Translations under genes and position numbers: made by a program | Notes under the pieces: generated by a model | Database searches by the model: none | Told to the model about the DNA's origin: nothing | The model's input: the letters and a program-made list of their open reading frames with translations, nothing else | Shown here: positions 28,101 to 39,773 of the stretch, one piece after another | Layout of the letters: every line of letters begins with the position of its first letter | Numbering within the stretch: the stretch's first letter is position 1 | From: Mesotaenium endlicherianum | Lineage: Eukaryota > Streptophyta > Zygnematophyceae > Zygnematales > Mesotaeniaceae | Direction of reading: 5' to 3' | Length of the DNA: 58,562 nucleotides | NCBI GenBank assembly: GCA_009602735.1 | Contig: WELA01009535.1 | Span: 150,146 to 208,707 of the forward strand

Positions 28101-31068
28101 NNNNNNNNNNNNNNNNNNNNNNNNCCCAACCACCACCCTCTCCCCACCCAGAGTCCTTGTTGAGTTGCAAGCCTTTTCCACCCCCCCTTTCTGCACCAGC
28201 TCTGCCAGGAGCCCCCTAGGAATCCTAAACCCTATATCACCTGTCCTCCGTCTGCCTGCCTGGCCCCTCGGGCCCTTGCTAAATGCAGAGCCATGACAAG
28301 CGAGCCCACGCGTATGAGCCAGCACTCATCGGGCTGATGGCAATTCAGTCGACCGCACCTCCGCCTCCTGCTCCTCTTCCCATTGCAGGCTCTTCCCAGC
28401 CCCCCACCCAAAAGCCTCCCCAACCCCTTGCTAACATAACGACAAGGGGCTGTATCAATCGAAAGAGATGGTACTTAGACCACAACCGATACTGATCCTG
28501 GAAGGGGGAGGGGGGAGGCGCTAGCTTAAGTGTCCTCAACACGGCAGCAGGGGNGCAATCGGAAGGGCGGGACTGCGAGTGCTCGAAGGATGCTCGCAGC
28601 AGGCGGGCGGGCTTGTCGACACATGGCACATGGTCGCCTGTGTGTGCGCCGCCAGGGTATACTTACAGACAGGTCATCATGGTGGTAGAAGCAGAGGAGG
28701 AGGAGGAGGAGGAGGAGGAGGAAGACGGAGAGGAGAAGGAGGAAGGGCAGGAGAACAAGAAAGGGAACGGCGAAGAGGAGGCGGAGAGCGGACCTCAACG
28801 GCGGAGCAGACGTTGTCCATGTCCACAGTGGGCACGCCCTTGCACTTGATCTTGGCCAGCCGGCTGCGCTTCCAGTGGGAGTGCACCAGCGTCAGCATGT
28901 TGTGCGTGAGCCCGTCGCGCCCTGCACCTCTCCTCCCCCCCCCTCCCCCCCCCCCAACCNCTAGATAGAGAGAGAGCCATGTCTTGACGATGTGGAGGAG
29001 GAGGAGGAGGAGCAGGGGCCAGAGCGACGCACCCAGGTTGACCTGGCGGTTGGTGCGGCTGCAGTCGTCGATCATCTCCTGCACCTCCTGCCGCGTGAGG
29101 GGCTCCCCCATGATCTCCTCGCGCGTGCGTACGTACTTGGGGCCCTCGTCGGCCGCGTACGGCCCGGGCGGCTGCACGGGCTTGGGGCCGTGGCGGCGGC
29201 CAGCGGGCGGCAGCTCCGCAAAGTTGTCAAACTCGGGCAGGATGCGCGGCAGCCGGTTCTTCTTGCTCTTCTGCATGGGGGCCCCGCCCGTCCAGGGGCG
29301 CGACATCGTTGACGGCCCAAACGGCGACATGGGGGGCTCCCGGAACCCGATGGGCGCCACCTTGGGCGTCTCCGAGTAGCTGTACATGAACTCAAACGGA
29401 AACTCCACGGCCGGGATCTCGGGGTCGCCCTCGGGCAGGGGGAGGGGCTGCTGTTGCTGCTTCTTCTGCTTCTGTGCCCTGCCGCTGCCGCTGCCGCTGC
29501 CGCTGCCGCTTACCCCCCTGGCCCCGCCCCCGCCCGAGCCCGCGCCCGGGCCCGCGCCTTCCCGTCGCCCCTCCCCCCTCTCACCCCCACGCGTCCCACG
29601 CTGCTCACCCTCCCAACGCTCGCCCTCAGCCCTGCGCTCCGACTCTTCCTCCCCCTCGCCTCCGCCCCCGTCCCCGTCATCTATTCTGCGGTATACCCTC
29701 CTCGGAGTGTCGCCCTGGGCGTGCACGTCCGCGGATAGCCCCCCTCTCCCGTCGTGGAAATCTTGCGTTGTGGCGCCCGGCTTGTCGCCAGCGGCGGAGA
29801 GAGCGGCGTCGGCGTCGGCGTCGTCGTGGTCGCCGTACTCGGTCCAGGGAGTCCCGCCCTCCGTGCTGAGAATCTGCCGGGGAGGGGCCGCCATCGCCGC
29901 GGCTAGGTGGGGCTGGTACCCGGCCGGCAAGCGCGAGGGCTTCTGCGAGTACTTGGAGAATCTGGCGGGGTAGGAAGACTCCGAGGGCGCTGACCTGGCG
30001 CCCTGGGAGCGCGGGGGGGCGGGAGCTGACGACGTCGAAGACGGCGAGTGGTCCCTCTGCCAGGGGGCCCGGGAGGGTCGTGGGGAGGTGGAGTAGGAGG
30101 TGGAAGGGGGGGACTGCGACTGTGTTGCAGCAGCACCAGCAGCACCAGCACGCGTGCGGAGCTCTGGCCCCCTCCGCTCCCTCCGGAGCTCGCCCTTACC
30201 CCAGACCTCGTCGCCCTCATCTGCCCACCTGCTCTCGCCCGACGGCTCCCAGGGGGCGTCGTACCTGCCGAGTGACCTCTCGTCAGACGCGTTCTGACTG
30301 CGGCCCTCCTTGAGCCAATGGGGTGCAGGGGAGCCTTCCGAGGCGGCGCCATCTGGCGCAGTTTGCAGCGGTGCCTTCCTGGGAGCGGCCGCCTTCTTCC
30401 TCACAGAGAAAACCGATGCAGAGCTGCTGGAGGATGCTGACGAAGCAGGCACCCATGGCGGCAGCGAGCTGGCTCGGCTTAATGGGCCCAAGTCCTTGCT
30501 CTCGCTTCCACGCCTTGCCACATCGTCGTGGCCTTGCTCCAATGCCGGATCCGGAGGCTGCAAGAGGGCCGCTCAAACAGCGCAATCAGCTCCCTTTGGC
30601 TTCACTAGAGGCCCACGCATCCAACGCTAACTCCTTCCTTTGCAGCAGTCAGTCTATACGCGGTTACATCAAAGCATCACACCAATTTCCCAAACCTGAC
30701 CGCCCCATACACAAGTCACTGTGATCAAACACGTGGTCAATGCAACTCAGTGCCAACCTCTCGTCAACAACTGCTCCCTCTCAAGACCCATTTCTCCATA
30801 GCAAGCATTTTGAGGACTTGCTGGGCAGAAAAAGTGGGCATACCAGCTCCCACCACTCCAAGGTCCTTGCACGGCCTGTAAGCGCCTCCCTACAAGGCCC
30901 TTTCCTTCTCTTCTGGGATATCAACGACAGGTCTCTACCTCGGGCCCAGTTCCTGAACAAGCAAGAGCTTGACGACAATAACGAAGAAGACTGTGTTCCA
31001 GCGGGAGTAAAGTGCCGTGTGTGTAGGGGGACGGGTTTGACCGTGGCTAGGAGGTGAATCGTCGCCAT
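25184..31068 (-). CDS. CAF1/CAF2-like chloroplast group II intron splicing factor (two CRM domains)
   Basis: Six exons, 31068-30844, 30557-29033, 27735-27608 (or its duplicate 28921-28794), 27047-26822, 26429-26302 and 25876-25184, give about 974 residues with all phases closing. Exon 1 is transit-peptide-like ('[20 protein letters not shown]'). Exon 2 has a long Ser/Pro/Gly-rich region, then '[20 protein letters not shown]', '[17 protein letters not shown]' and '[14 protein letters not shown]', typical of CRS2-associated factors. CRM domain 1 runs from '[12 protein letters not shown]' through '[20 protein letters not shown]' to '[19 protein letters not shown]'. CRM domain 2 runs from '[20 protein letters not shown]' to '[18 protein letters not shown]'. 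In plants CAF proteins bind CRS2 and splice subsets of chloroplast group II introns. The acidic C-terminal tail is longer than usual. The exon 1 to 2 junction is by phase and position. Exon 3 is present twice because of an assembly duplication. Confidence 0.9.
26530..26680. repeat. GT-rich imperfect microsatellite
   Basis: Long imperfect (TG)n in intron 4 of the CAF1-like gene. Confidence 0.75.
27369..27773. repeat. 405-bp block duplicated at 28555-28959, copy A
   Basis: Appears identical to 28555-28959 (constant offset 1186). It contains exon 3 of the CAF1-like gene and flanking intron. It runs directly into the 351-base N gap. Confidence 0.95.
27774..28124. other. Assembly gap, 351 Ns
   Basis: Run of N within the CAF1-like gene between the two copies of the duplicated block. 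Confidence 0.99.
28555..28959. repeat. 405-bp block duplicated from 27369-27773, copy B
   Basis: Bounded by single Ns at 28554 and 28960, the mark of a stitched contig end. Likely an artefactual second placement of the same sequence. Confidence 0.95.
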
Positions 31069-32691
31069 TGAGGGCAACAAGTGATACAGGTTTTGGTTGC
31101 AGACGCTTTCCGATGTCTTCGTCGCCTGAGTTGCTTGCATGTGCGCTTGCATGAGTTGCTTCCAGTTGCTCCAGTTGCGCTAGTTGTGTGATCACCCTCG
31201 CCCACCTTCAGCACTGGCCAGCCTAGGCTTCCCTGTAGGCTGTAGCATATCGACAAGAATTGAGATGGACATGACGTACACAATTTTGGTAAACTACAGG
31301 CTCCGTTGGGCACCGTTACCTGACCGTTACTCCTGGTTACACCCCCAAGTTGTAGAACGTCAACTGTCTTGGTGGTCCTGTTGACCGTTGAAAGTTCATC
31401 CGAAGTCAATCTCGCATCATCCTTCCTGCCCATTCCTGCCTGATTCCTGCCCTCATGCCTGCCCTGATCCCACCTGATCCTGCCCATTTGTAAGATTTAC
31501 CTATTACCGCCCACGGACAGCAGACTTATTCATGGTCAGCCCTGGTCAGCCCCATGGCTTGGGAAAAGTCAACTCCAGCCCTTCAAACCTTTTTAGGTCT
31601 CCTAGTTTCTCTTGCCTGTCAATAATAGCTTCAAAACTTGGTGATTTTGTATTTCACTCTATTTCAGACCAAAACTACGTGATAGCCATCGTAAGCTGTG
31701 CCACCTCACTTGAGCAACACTTAATTACAAAATCTTTGCTTCCATGTCTCAATATTGAAAAAAGCCTTTCAAAAGCTTCAAAGCCATGCTTCTCATTTAG
31801 TCTTGGAAGCTTGATGGGTCAAGGCGGCTGCCCAGCTTATGTGGTAGAAGCTCCTCTCACACTCCTAAGAATCAAGATGGGCCAGACTCAACATGCCTTT
31901 AAAGAAAGCTTCTATCACACTTGTAAGAATTTGAGCAGTACAATGCTGGGCCACACTCGGCATGTAACCAGAAGAAATGCCTACTGGGCATATAATATAT
32001 GAATCCCTGAGCACCGAACGTGGTCCATAATATGCATCAGAGGCCTAACTTGTCATAATATCATGTGGTCCAGACTGCCCAAGACAGTCAAGGACATCTA
32101 CCTTCAATCTACGTATTGCGACCAGAGGGAAGCGCCTAGTCTTATTGCATCACTGAGGAAGCACAACACTGCTTTCGACCTCTCTTACTTGAAGATATAA
32201 GGATGAAAACTAGCTACGTCAGAGAGTTTCTAGGGAGAATCAGTATCAATTGAAGAGTAAAATGCAGGAGGCAAGGAGCTGAGGCTTCATACCCTGTGCT
32301 GTCAAAAAGCTTCACAGAGATGGGCTTTTTTGAAAGTGAATCTCTAAGTACAGCATGTGTTCCACAACAAGATAGCTGAGCTCAAGATTGTAGAGAAGTC
32401 TTGAACAATGACTTCCGTATCTGGCACCATACCACACACGACATGCAGGAGTCCCTTCAGGTTTTCAACTTGCTACACACTCATGATACATACGCCATCA
32501 GAGGATGGTGCCCCTACCTAGCTTGCATAATTGCACTGGACATTGTCAGATGGTCTTTACTACTTCATCACTACATTGCAGTTGCTGAATCTTGATATAT
32601 CTTTAAATTTCCTATTTATTTGAATGCAAAGCACAGCTTCACCCTAGCCGCACACATGGCATGGTTACGACATACACTTCCCCAACAGGCA
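31069..32691. other. Intergenic region between CAF1-like and V-ATPase E genes
   Basis: Same-strand spacer of 1.6 kb, the only clear break in strand alternation. It holds the CCTGCC-type repeat at 31423-31487. A 156-residue open stretch (31532-32002, plus) has no recognisable motif and I do not call it. Confidence 0.5.
31423..31487. repeat. Degenerate 10-12 bp tandem repeat (TTCCTGCCCA)
   Basis: About six units (TTCCTGCCCA, TTCCTGCCTGA, TTCCTGCCCTCA, TGCCTGCCCTGA, TCCCACCTGA, TCCTGCCCAT) starting about 355 bp upstream of the CAF1-like start codon. Confidence 0.75.
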
Positions 32692-33986
32692 TCATGCAAT
32701 ACCGAGGTAAAGAATCTGAAAGTCCCTCGTAAAAATTCTACAGGATATGCATTCCGGTTCAGTTCCAGTGAGAGCAATTAGGTTGAATATACGTACAACT
32801 GGCAGCATTTGCTTAAAAGCAATCTCCAGGCGAGCATCAAGGGTGTTGGAACACACGATGCGCCCGTCCTTAGTTGCCATTGCAACACCACCCGAGCTGC
32901 AACAATGAACAACAGCATCGTGATTACAACTTATGGATGCTACCAGCGTGATGATCATGCATAAGAGTTGATGTGACTAATTACAAAGAGGGGTGAAACT
33001 ACAAGATGTTGTCTATGACAGAATATAAAAGGTAGTGCGTACCAGGTAGGGCCTGTTACATTAGGACCAGGTGCAGGGGGCAGAAACTTCTTGCCGTCCA
33101 CATCAATTTGAGGAGCACCAAGTCCGGTCTTAGTCTCGTACTCCTTGATGGCCTGGTTCGTCACTTGCTTAACAAGAGAGACATCGGCTTCGCGGCAGCG
33201 CAATAACACAGAAGGCTCCTTCAACCTTATCAAGCCCTGTGTAATACCCAGTTCAGGCGACAAAGGACAAGTTCATGAATTTTATAAGAAGCCACTAAGA
33301 TGTCACGCCCTTCCAGTTTACTCTTAATATACCAAGTCATGACATAGAAAGTACGACTGCATGACCTCGTGGTAGAAACATAGTAAAGCACACTGAGTCA
33401 AGTTTGCAGGATGTTTGGCAAATACCTGCAAGATAAGATCTTTGATCAGCTTTGAGTACGCCTGACGATCCTTGCTCACGCGTTGGAGTTCCTCCTCCGC
33501 GGCATCCTTGATACCCCTCACAATATTATCCTGGGCTTGCAGTATCTTCAATCGGGATGCATTCAGCTGCTTGGAATATTCACTGCCATGCCCAACCCCA
33601 GGTGCTGTGGATCACTATCAGTAAACATGAATATACTATGTCTACTACAATCTCAATCTCATAGTCGTGAGAGCCACTCACATCTTCTTCGTAACCTCCA
33701 CTTGCTTCTCCTTTCTCTCATACTCCTGTCTGATCTTCCTCTTCTCTGCTTCCACAAGTTGCAATTTTTCTATGTTGAACTCCTGTAACCACGGGAAGGA
33801 AGTGGTGAGAAACTTCATACCGACTGCAACAGGAAAACAAAGACCAGAAAACGGAATGTCAACAAACTACCACATTATCTATACCTCTTCTGCAGCAACG
33901 GAAATTTCGTTGGCCTTTTCTTCAGCCTCCTGCTTTATGAACTGCACCATCTGCTGGACCTGCTTCGAGACATCCGCCTCATTCAT
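32692..33986 (-). CDS. VHA-E: Vacuolar H+-ATPase subunit E
   Basis: Six exons, 33986-33885, 33782-33682, 33582-33426, 33236-33043, 32896-32797 and 32715-32692, give 225 residues, as expected for V1 subunit E. It starts 'MNEADVSKQVQQMVQFIKQE', the conserved start of the family, followed by 'EFNIEKLQLVEAEKRKIRQE' and 'EYSKQLNASRLKILQAQDN' of the long coiled coil. The C-terminal globular part has 'PSVLLRCREADVSLVK' and 'GVAMATKDGRIVCSNTLDAR'. With subunit G it forms the peripheral stalk of the proton pump that acidifies vacuoles and endomembranes. The final eight-codon exon (ending ILYLGIA) is the least certain part. Confidence 0.95.
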
Positions 33987-34590
33987 ATTTGCTGACGGTG
34001 ATAAAGTTTTTTTTGCCAAAATATGTTACAGCGCGCAAATCGTATGTAGAAGACGATGATTGTTATGCATTCCACGGATGATGGTTAAGTCATGAGGCCT
34101 TGGACATGGATTCTTATTGCTGTTGAAAAGTTGTGGGTGGGGAAGTCGGATACATTTCGTTCCAAACGGTCGTTCGACATCGACACTGAATCAGAGGGCG
34201 TTCGACGTATGCGTTGCCCAGCACAAAGCCAGTTGTTGTCCGGGACCATCCGGGACCCTCGGGACATTCTTTCGTCTAACATTTCCAAACGCCTTGCATA
34301 AGAGTGAGGGAGCTTTCCCATGCTTTCCAGCTGCAATATATGGTAGCGGGAGCCTGGTGGTTTAGACGGACTTCTCCACTTCAAGTAGAACCTAGCGTGT
34401 TTTGGAGCTGCTTGCACTGCTAGTTGACGACAGTTGAGGACGTAGCTCTGCGCTTGCAGCGTATGCACCCCAATTACTTGGTCTCTGCAATCACAGGGCG
34501 TAATAGCGGGGCCCCTTTCTTCTACATTACTGATCATCGCAGGAGGCATAAATTGATTCATAGGATATGTTAGGGTGATTCACAATAACT
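33987..34590. promoter_or_regulatory. Divergent spacer, V-ATPase E / signal-peptide membrane protein
   Basis: 604 bp between two divergent ATGs, with a three-unit 10-bp repeat at 34240-34266. Confidence 0.45.
34240..34266. repeat. 10-bp tandem repeat (CCGGGACCAT)
   Basis: Units CCGGGACCAT, CCGGGACCCT and CGGGACATTC in the divergent spacer. Confidence 0.65.
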
Positions 34591-36116
34591 ATGGCCTTTT
34601 CATACGGGCAGTTTAGAGCTGCACAAGCTCTATTCCTCCTGGTCTTCCTGCAGATTTCGTTATTTAGGTGCGTTCTTGCTCCCTATTCTCAAGCTCATTT
34701 CCACGTTCATGCTTGGCGGTGTCCCCTGGTCTAAGGGATACTATTGAGTATTATCGTAACAAGCCCACATTTACGTGCTTTTTGCGGTTTGGCATCAGCT
34801 TTAAATTTCTGTCAATAATATGTGACAAATGAAGTAGGCAAGATGAATCATTCAGAGTTCATAAGAATGAACAACTTAATTCTTACACCTTGATACTTCC
34901 TACTCGTTCTGTGAAGTACGGCTCGCTGCCTACGAATCTGAGCTTCTACTTCAGAAAACATGGAGAGGTAGCTAATGCCTCGCAGTTTTCTTTGGCGGTA
35001 TTATTTATGGACTTCTTCAGCAACAGTAGTAAGTGTAGCCAGGATTGGGTCCGCCTCTAGACACTTTTATTCAGGTCTGTAGTGGGCCTTTTTTAAGATG
35101 CCAGGAGTCATCCTGGAAGCTTCGCTTATGAGGGTTACCCAGACGTGTTCACCACCTAAGTACTTGGGCCTGCATTTACTGGGAGCTGCTCCAGGTCTAT
35201 CTAATCAGGAGTTGAGAGATGCATGTGTAGGACCCCATGCAGGAGCGGTCTATGCTCATCTCCCCTGGAGATCACTGTCGGCCAGCTCAGGGCTGCTCAG
35301 ATACTACCTGTTCCAGCTGCAAAGGTTCTGCTGTACCCGGGGGGGATAATGAAGCACTGGGTGACGGGCGTGAATCTGACCTGGGACTCGGTGCTGGAGG
35401 ACTTTAACATGACAAGCTTTGGTCCAAAGAGCGCAGAAGTCGACTATCGTGTGGAGGTCAGTGGAACGAAGATTTGTGGCAGACTTTTCTGTGAAGAGGT
35501 GCATCTTATGTTAATGCGTCGTTCGTGCGTTGGTCAATTCCTAACAAGCTTTGTGCCAAAGAAGCTTGACAACGGTTACAATACTAGGTCTACATGGATG
35601 TCATTGTGAAGCAGGGAGCTGGACATAGATACCCTGCGATGCGGTGCTCAGTGGGAGGCTAGACATTTCTTGAAAATACTATGCTGGTGTCTGCTTATTG
35701 CCTCGCATACAGGTGGAGAAAGTCTTTGTTCCCATTTCAAATCCGTAAAGCTTTTGGGGTTTTTAATGTGGCAGGTCATGATCGGCAGTTATTTTGTGGT
35801 GGGTGGTGGCATAGCAGCCCTGTTTAAGGCCAGCCGTATGGCGGTGTTTGGCCTCATCTGTATAGCATGGGGTTTGTTCAAAGAGGGCCTCTTTGAACCG
35901 CCTGAGGGCGTCGAACCTCATGCTCGAGTCAAGTTGATGCCGGCCTTCTTTGTAGCTCTGTTGCTAGCTATACTCGCCCTCAATACAAGTGGGGAAAAGA
36001 TAGGCTTTTCCACACAGGCACCAGCTAAACAACCCGATGGCATTAAAGGCACAACTGAAGGCCAGTCATCAGGTGTCAAGGAGCCATCCACAAGAAGAAG
36101 AGGGAGGCGTGCTTAG
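34591..36116 (+). CDS. Secretory-pathway membrane protein, conserved-looking, function unknown
   Basis: Four exons, 34591-34667, 35243-35456, 35588-35650 and 35775-36116, with consistent phases, give about 231 residues. The N-terminus is a clear signal peptide ('FRAAQALFLLVFLQISLF'). The middle has 'KVLLYPGGIMKHWVTGVNLT' and 'DFNMTSFGPKSAEVDYRVE'. Two hydrophobic segments follow, 'IGSYFVVGGGIAALFK' with 'MAVFGLICIAWGLF', and 'LMPAFFVALLLAILAL'. The C-terminus is polar and ends in a basic RRRGRRA tail. I do not recognise the family with certainty, though the sequence has the look of a conserved plant ER or endomembrane protein. N-x-T sites (NLT, NMT) in the middle part would be lumenal. The exon 1 to 2 junction (AG|G) is by phase only. 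Confidence 0.65.
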
Positions 36117-36818
36117 ATAGCAGCTGCAATCACTATTGAAGTGTTCAAGTCTGATATCAATTTCCAAGCATCATGTTCAGAAGCAGTTGGCAGTATGATC
36201 GACCATGATTCGAAGTGCCCTACATGCTTGCCCAAACATACATGTCCGAGGTGATCCAGAATTATGCTATGGGTGCATCATGCAAATCTTACATCAATCT
36301 CTGTGTCCACAGCAGAAGGATATCATTAGGAATCAGCAGAAGGAACTTCTTCTCGGCCAGAAGTTGAGAACCTGCTATGTATATGCCAAAGGTTATGGGG
36401 GAAACCAGGCTTTTCAAATTACAATAGGCAAACTGCTTGAAGACACTGCTTGGAGAGTGTCCTCCGTCAATGTTCCAACTGCGCAAGGAGCCGCTGCGTG
36501 CCCACCACTACTGGTGACTGGATCAAATTTTTGTTTGGAGGAAGGACTACATTTCATGTTTTGTAACAGGTGCTTCCTTTCCTAGATCAACTGAAACTGT
36601 CCACATGATTCTGGAATCTCTAAGATGCCACTACCAAAACTTCAAGCTAAGCATCCACTGCCCTGACCGGCACAGATGATTATGAAAGCACGACCTCAAA
36701 ACTGGTCACACCTGCCACCACCATCTCCACTACAGCAACCTGCCTGCAAATATGGCTTGTTGGGTAGGGCAAATAGATGCCGCTAAATATTCTGATGGAT
36801 GTGAATTACCCTGAGTGC
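36117..36818. other. Convergent intergenic region
   Basis: 702 bp between convergent stop codons. An open stretch of 126 codons (36205-36585, plus) has no recognisable motif. Confidence 0.5.
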
Positions 36819-38334
36819 TCAGAGCATCAACCACATAACAAACTGCTTTCGCCAAAAGCGCCACGCCCACACTAAGGCCAGAAGGCCAGCGCCTCTGTGC
36901 AGCACAGGCAAATGCAGCACCCTGCCAAGCTCTGTGGGAGTTGGCGCTGACTTTCTTGATCGGCCAAGCAATCCAAATGCGCAGATAACAACAACACTGA
37001 GGACGTAGTGGCCGGGCAAAGCCACAAGCCCAGCGACAGCTGGCGTGATGCCAGTAAGAACATCGTACTTCTTACGCACCAAGCCCCATAGAGTAGAAAT
37101 TATTGTGGTGACCAGGACAATCACTATGTAGTCCTGTCGCTTGATGAGAAAAGTGGCATAGAGTAGCAACCCCATGAACACAAAGTTGAGCTGAGCACCC
37201 AAGGCCTCCACCTTAGCCCCTGCTGTTTCCGCAGTGCACAGAAGTGCAGCTACGAGCACCAGTGACGCCACCAGAGGTGCCAAAGGCATATCCTCTGATA
37301 GGGTGCGAAAGCACCGGCGTACCAGTATCACTGAGGGATCCCTGAGGAAAGTCAGCCTATGTGACTGCTCAATGACGTACTTTGACAGCACCCTCGAGCC
37401 GAGGAATAAGAAAGTGGGAATCCGTATGAACCACAGACGCAGCTCTTGGAGTATCACGTCCCGCAAGTTCCACAGGAGCACCACCCCTGTTGCCCCTCTA
37501 GCGCAGACCAATCCCCCATTTGGTACACGAACACAACCTTTAGTCCCAGCCTGTGTATATATGACAGAGTTGTGAGCACTTGTCACGGGTGAAGGACATA
37601 CCCACGAAGTCCCGCGGTGCAATGGAGTCCCAAAGAATGAGTGCACAATATAAATAAGTAGGAAACGGCCACATATCAAGGCATGCTACGATGAACAAAC
37701 ACATGTGCATAAATCAGTAGCAAGGTCCAGAACTTCAAACAAGAGAGGCACACATAGGTGGCTCTAACATTATAGGCAGCCCCCATTATATATACTTGAC
37801 AAGTTTCAAGTTGAAGGTGTCACAGATGCCTATATTTGCTTGTGACGCACCTGCGGCCAAAAAGAGCGCCTCATTGTTCTCTAGTGGCTCAGTAACTGGA
37901 CCCTTTTGAGCCTCCTCATCCTTTTTCAGGGTGCTGTCACCTACTGCTCCTCTTGCCTGTCCGTTTGTGACTGGAACTTTTTTGGCGCTTTCAAAGACTG
38001 TAGACTGCTGTTCTTGTTCGCCACTTGCCCTGCAGCTAGACAGGAGTTGTCGCGATCTGAAACCAGCAGAATTAACGTTCTTTTGTGTCCTTGGAAGACG
38101 CAAGCGCCTCTGAAAATCACCAGTCGACAAACCAAGAGAAGAAGCTTTGGTTTGTGTAATTGCCAAAGAGCTAATTTGGGCGCCGTGAACAGAAAGATGC
38201 CGTTTGACTTTGTGAAACTTTTTGACAGAAAGACGGATGTGTTTACAGCAGGTCCTTGCTTTGGCGTCAACCGTACAAGAACTAGGGAGAGACTGGAACA
38301 AGGCAGCTGGCGCAACAGCCAACTGCGATGTCAT
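36819..38334 (-). CDS. Predicted plastid multi-pass membrane protein, unknown function
   Basis: Two exons, 38334-37851 and 37486-36819, join in phase 1 (GCA G|GG) to give 383 residues. The first ~100 residues look like a chloroplast transit peptide: Ala/Ser/Lys/Arg-rich and nearly free of acid ('MTSQLAVAPAALFQSLPSSC'). A charged linker follows, then a hydrophobic domain. Segments include 'PLAPLVASLVLVAALLCTAE', 'LNFVFMGLLLYATFLI', 'YIVIVLVTTIISTLWGLV' and 'HYVLSVVVICAFGLLG', so at least four membrane spans. I do not recognise the family. Thylakoid or envelope location is inference from the N-terminus. It is divergent from the small membrane gene at 39774. The exon 2 acceptor is weak (little pyrimidine before it). 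Confidence 0.65.
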
Positions 38335-38600
38335 TTTTCCAATTATAGTGCACTTCCTAGTCTAACTCCCGTTAATGCATACTTTCTTACTGTCTCATTT
38401 AAATGACCATCATGATGCTGAACACTTCAAACTTTTAGTTCACTAAAACACGATTAATGACATCGCAACGTATGCTGCAAAACGAGCTCCCTTCAAGAGA
38501 CTAATGAGTAGTAATATTGTACTCGATTGGGTTTTATGTGTAGACAGGGTTTACTTTTGTGCTCATTTCAAAATTGGAGAGCGGAACGAGGCTAATGAAA

Positions 38601-38636
38601 GAGCTAAAAGAGCTAAAAGAGCTAAAACCGCTAAAA
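38601..38636. repeat. 9-bp tandem repeat (GAGCTAAAA)
   Basis: Three perfect units followed by CCGCTAAAA. Confidence 0.9.
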
Positions 38637-39124
38637 GTGAAACGAATGGATATGAGGCTGAACGTTGTGGTAGTGCCCGGGTCGTGCCTATGCATATGGG
38701 ACCAAAGTCGCACGCGGTCAATAAAAGCGCTACGTTGACCACTTTGCTGGAAAATTACTTCGTCGCCTTGCGAGTCCAAGTCGTGAGCTCACGTACTCTC
38801 GTGCACACAGTACCCTCCGTCGATTGCTTGATATGCCATAATCTTTATTTCATAACACGATTCACACCGTGCCATGATGATGACGAATGGGGAGCATACT
38901 CACTACACATTTTCACATTTATTTAAGCTTTTCCGAATATATCAAGAGCATCCTGGTCTGTCCTGCTCACCCCCAGTTCTTCCCCCCTTCTCAAGAAAAT
39001 CGCTGGGGACCACCGAAGGACAGCTCGAATCAAACTATTGTTATCAATTGGTACATAATGCATTTCCTATAGGTGACCAACTGGCATACAAGATCTCCGC
39101 CCACCGGCAAATTCCACTCATGCC

Positions 39125-39199
39125 TACCAGCTGCTACCAGCTACTACCAGCCCATTTTGGCTCATACCAGCCCATACCAGCCTGTTCCAGCCTGTATGG
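39125..39199. repeat. 10-bp tandem repeat (TACCAGCCCA-like)
   Basis: Seven units with strict 10-bp spacing: TACCAGCTGC, TACCAGCTAC, TACCAGCCCA, TTTTGGCTCA, TACCAGCCCA, TACCAGCCTG, TTCCAGCCTG. Confidence 0.9.
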
Positions 39200-39773
39200 C
39201 CTTTCCTAGCATTTCCTAGGTCTTTCACACTTGACGTGGCCCCCAAACGCCGACCATCGACTAGAAACGTCCCAAGCGATCGATAGTAATCGATGGTCAT
39301 CACCGGTGACGACGGATAACTTTGATACTTGCGACTGATCACGTTATATCACGATGTCGCCGGAGGCATCTTCTCGTACCCTACTTCGAGTCGCATCGAC
39401 CGCCAGGATATCGCCAGGCTCGCGACAGCTATGTGACAGCTACGAGCCAGCTTTCCGTTTTCCGCGTCGACTATCTGTCCTCGATCTCCGATGTGGGCAG
39501 TATCAAAATACCATGCTGCCTACCTACAGCCATAAAGTAATGTTGTTCGCCTTGTCAAGTTTTTGATCAGTCAAAGGTTATTGCACTTACTCCGGTCTTG
39601 CACAGCCGTCCTATCATCCACCATTATCAGCTGCGCCTCTTACAGCCAAATTATCTGCCTCCTTGCTCTTGATGAGCTGAGCAGGTCTTTGGAGCTCGAG
39701 ATATTGCGGACTTGCATTATTACATCTGGTCTGGCGTCTAGAAGAAGTGGTTCGTTGTAAAGAAGGGTGAGCC

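Larger units (their letters stand above)
38335..39773. promoter_or_regulatory. Divergent intergenic region with two tandem repeats
   Basis: 1.44 kb between divergent start codons. It carries the 9-bp GAGCTAAAA array (38601-38636) and the 10-bp TACCAGC array (39125-39199). Confidence 0.5.

Noticed and set aside
31532..32002. 156-codon open frame on the plus strand
   Set aside because: No motif, odd composition and internal word repeats; likely non-coding.
36205..36585. 126-codon open frame between convergent genes
   Set aside because: No recognisable domain or splice support; probably 3' flanking sequence.
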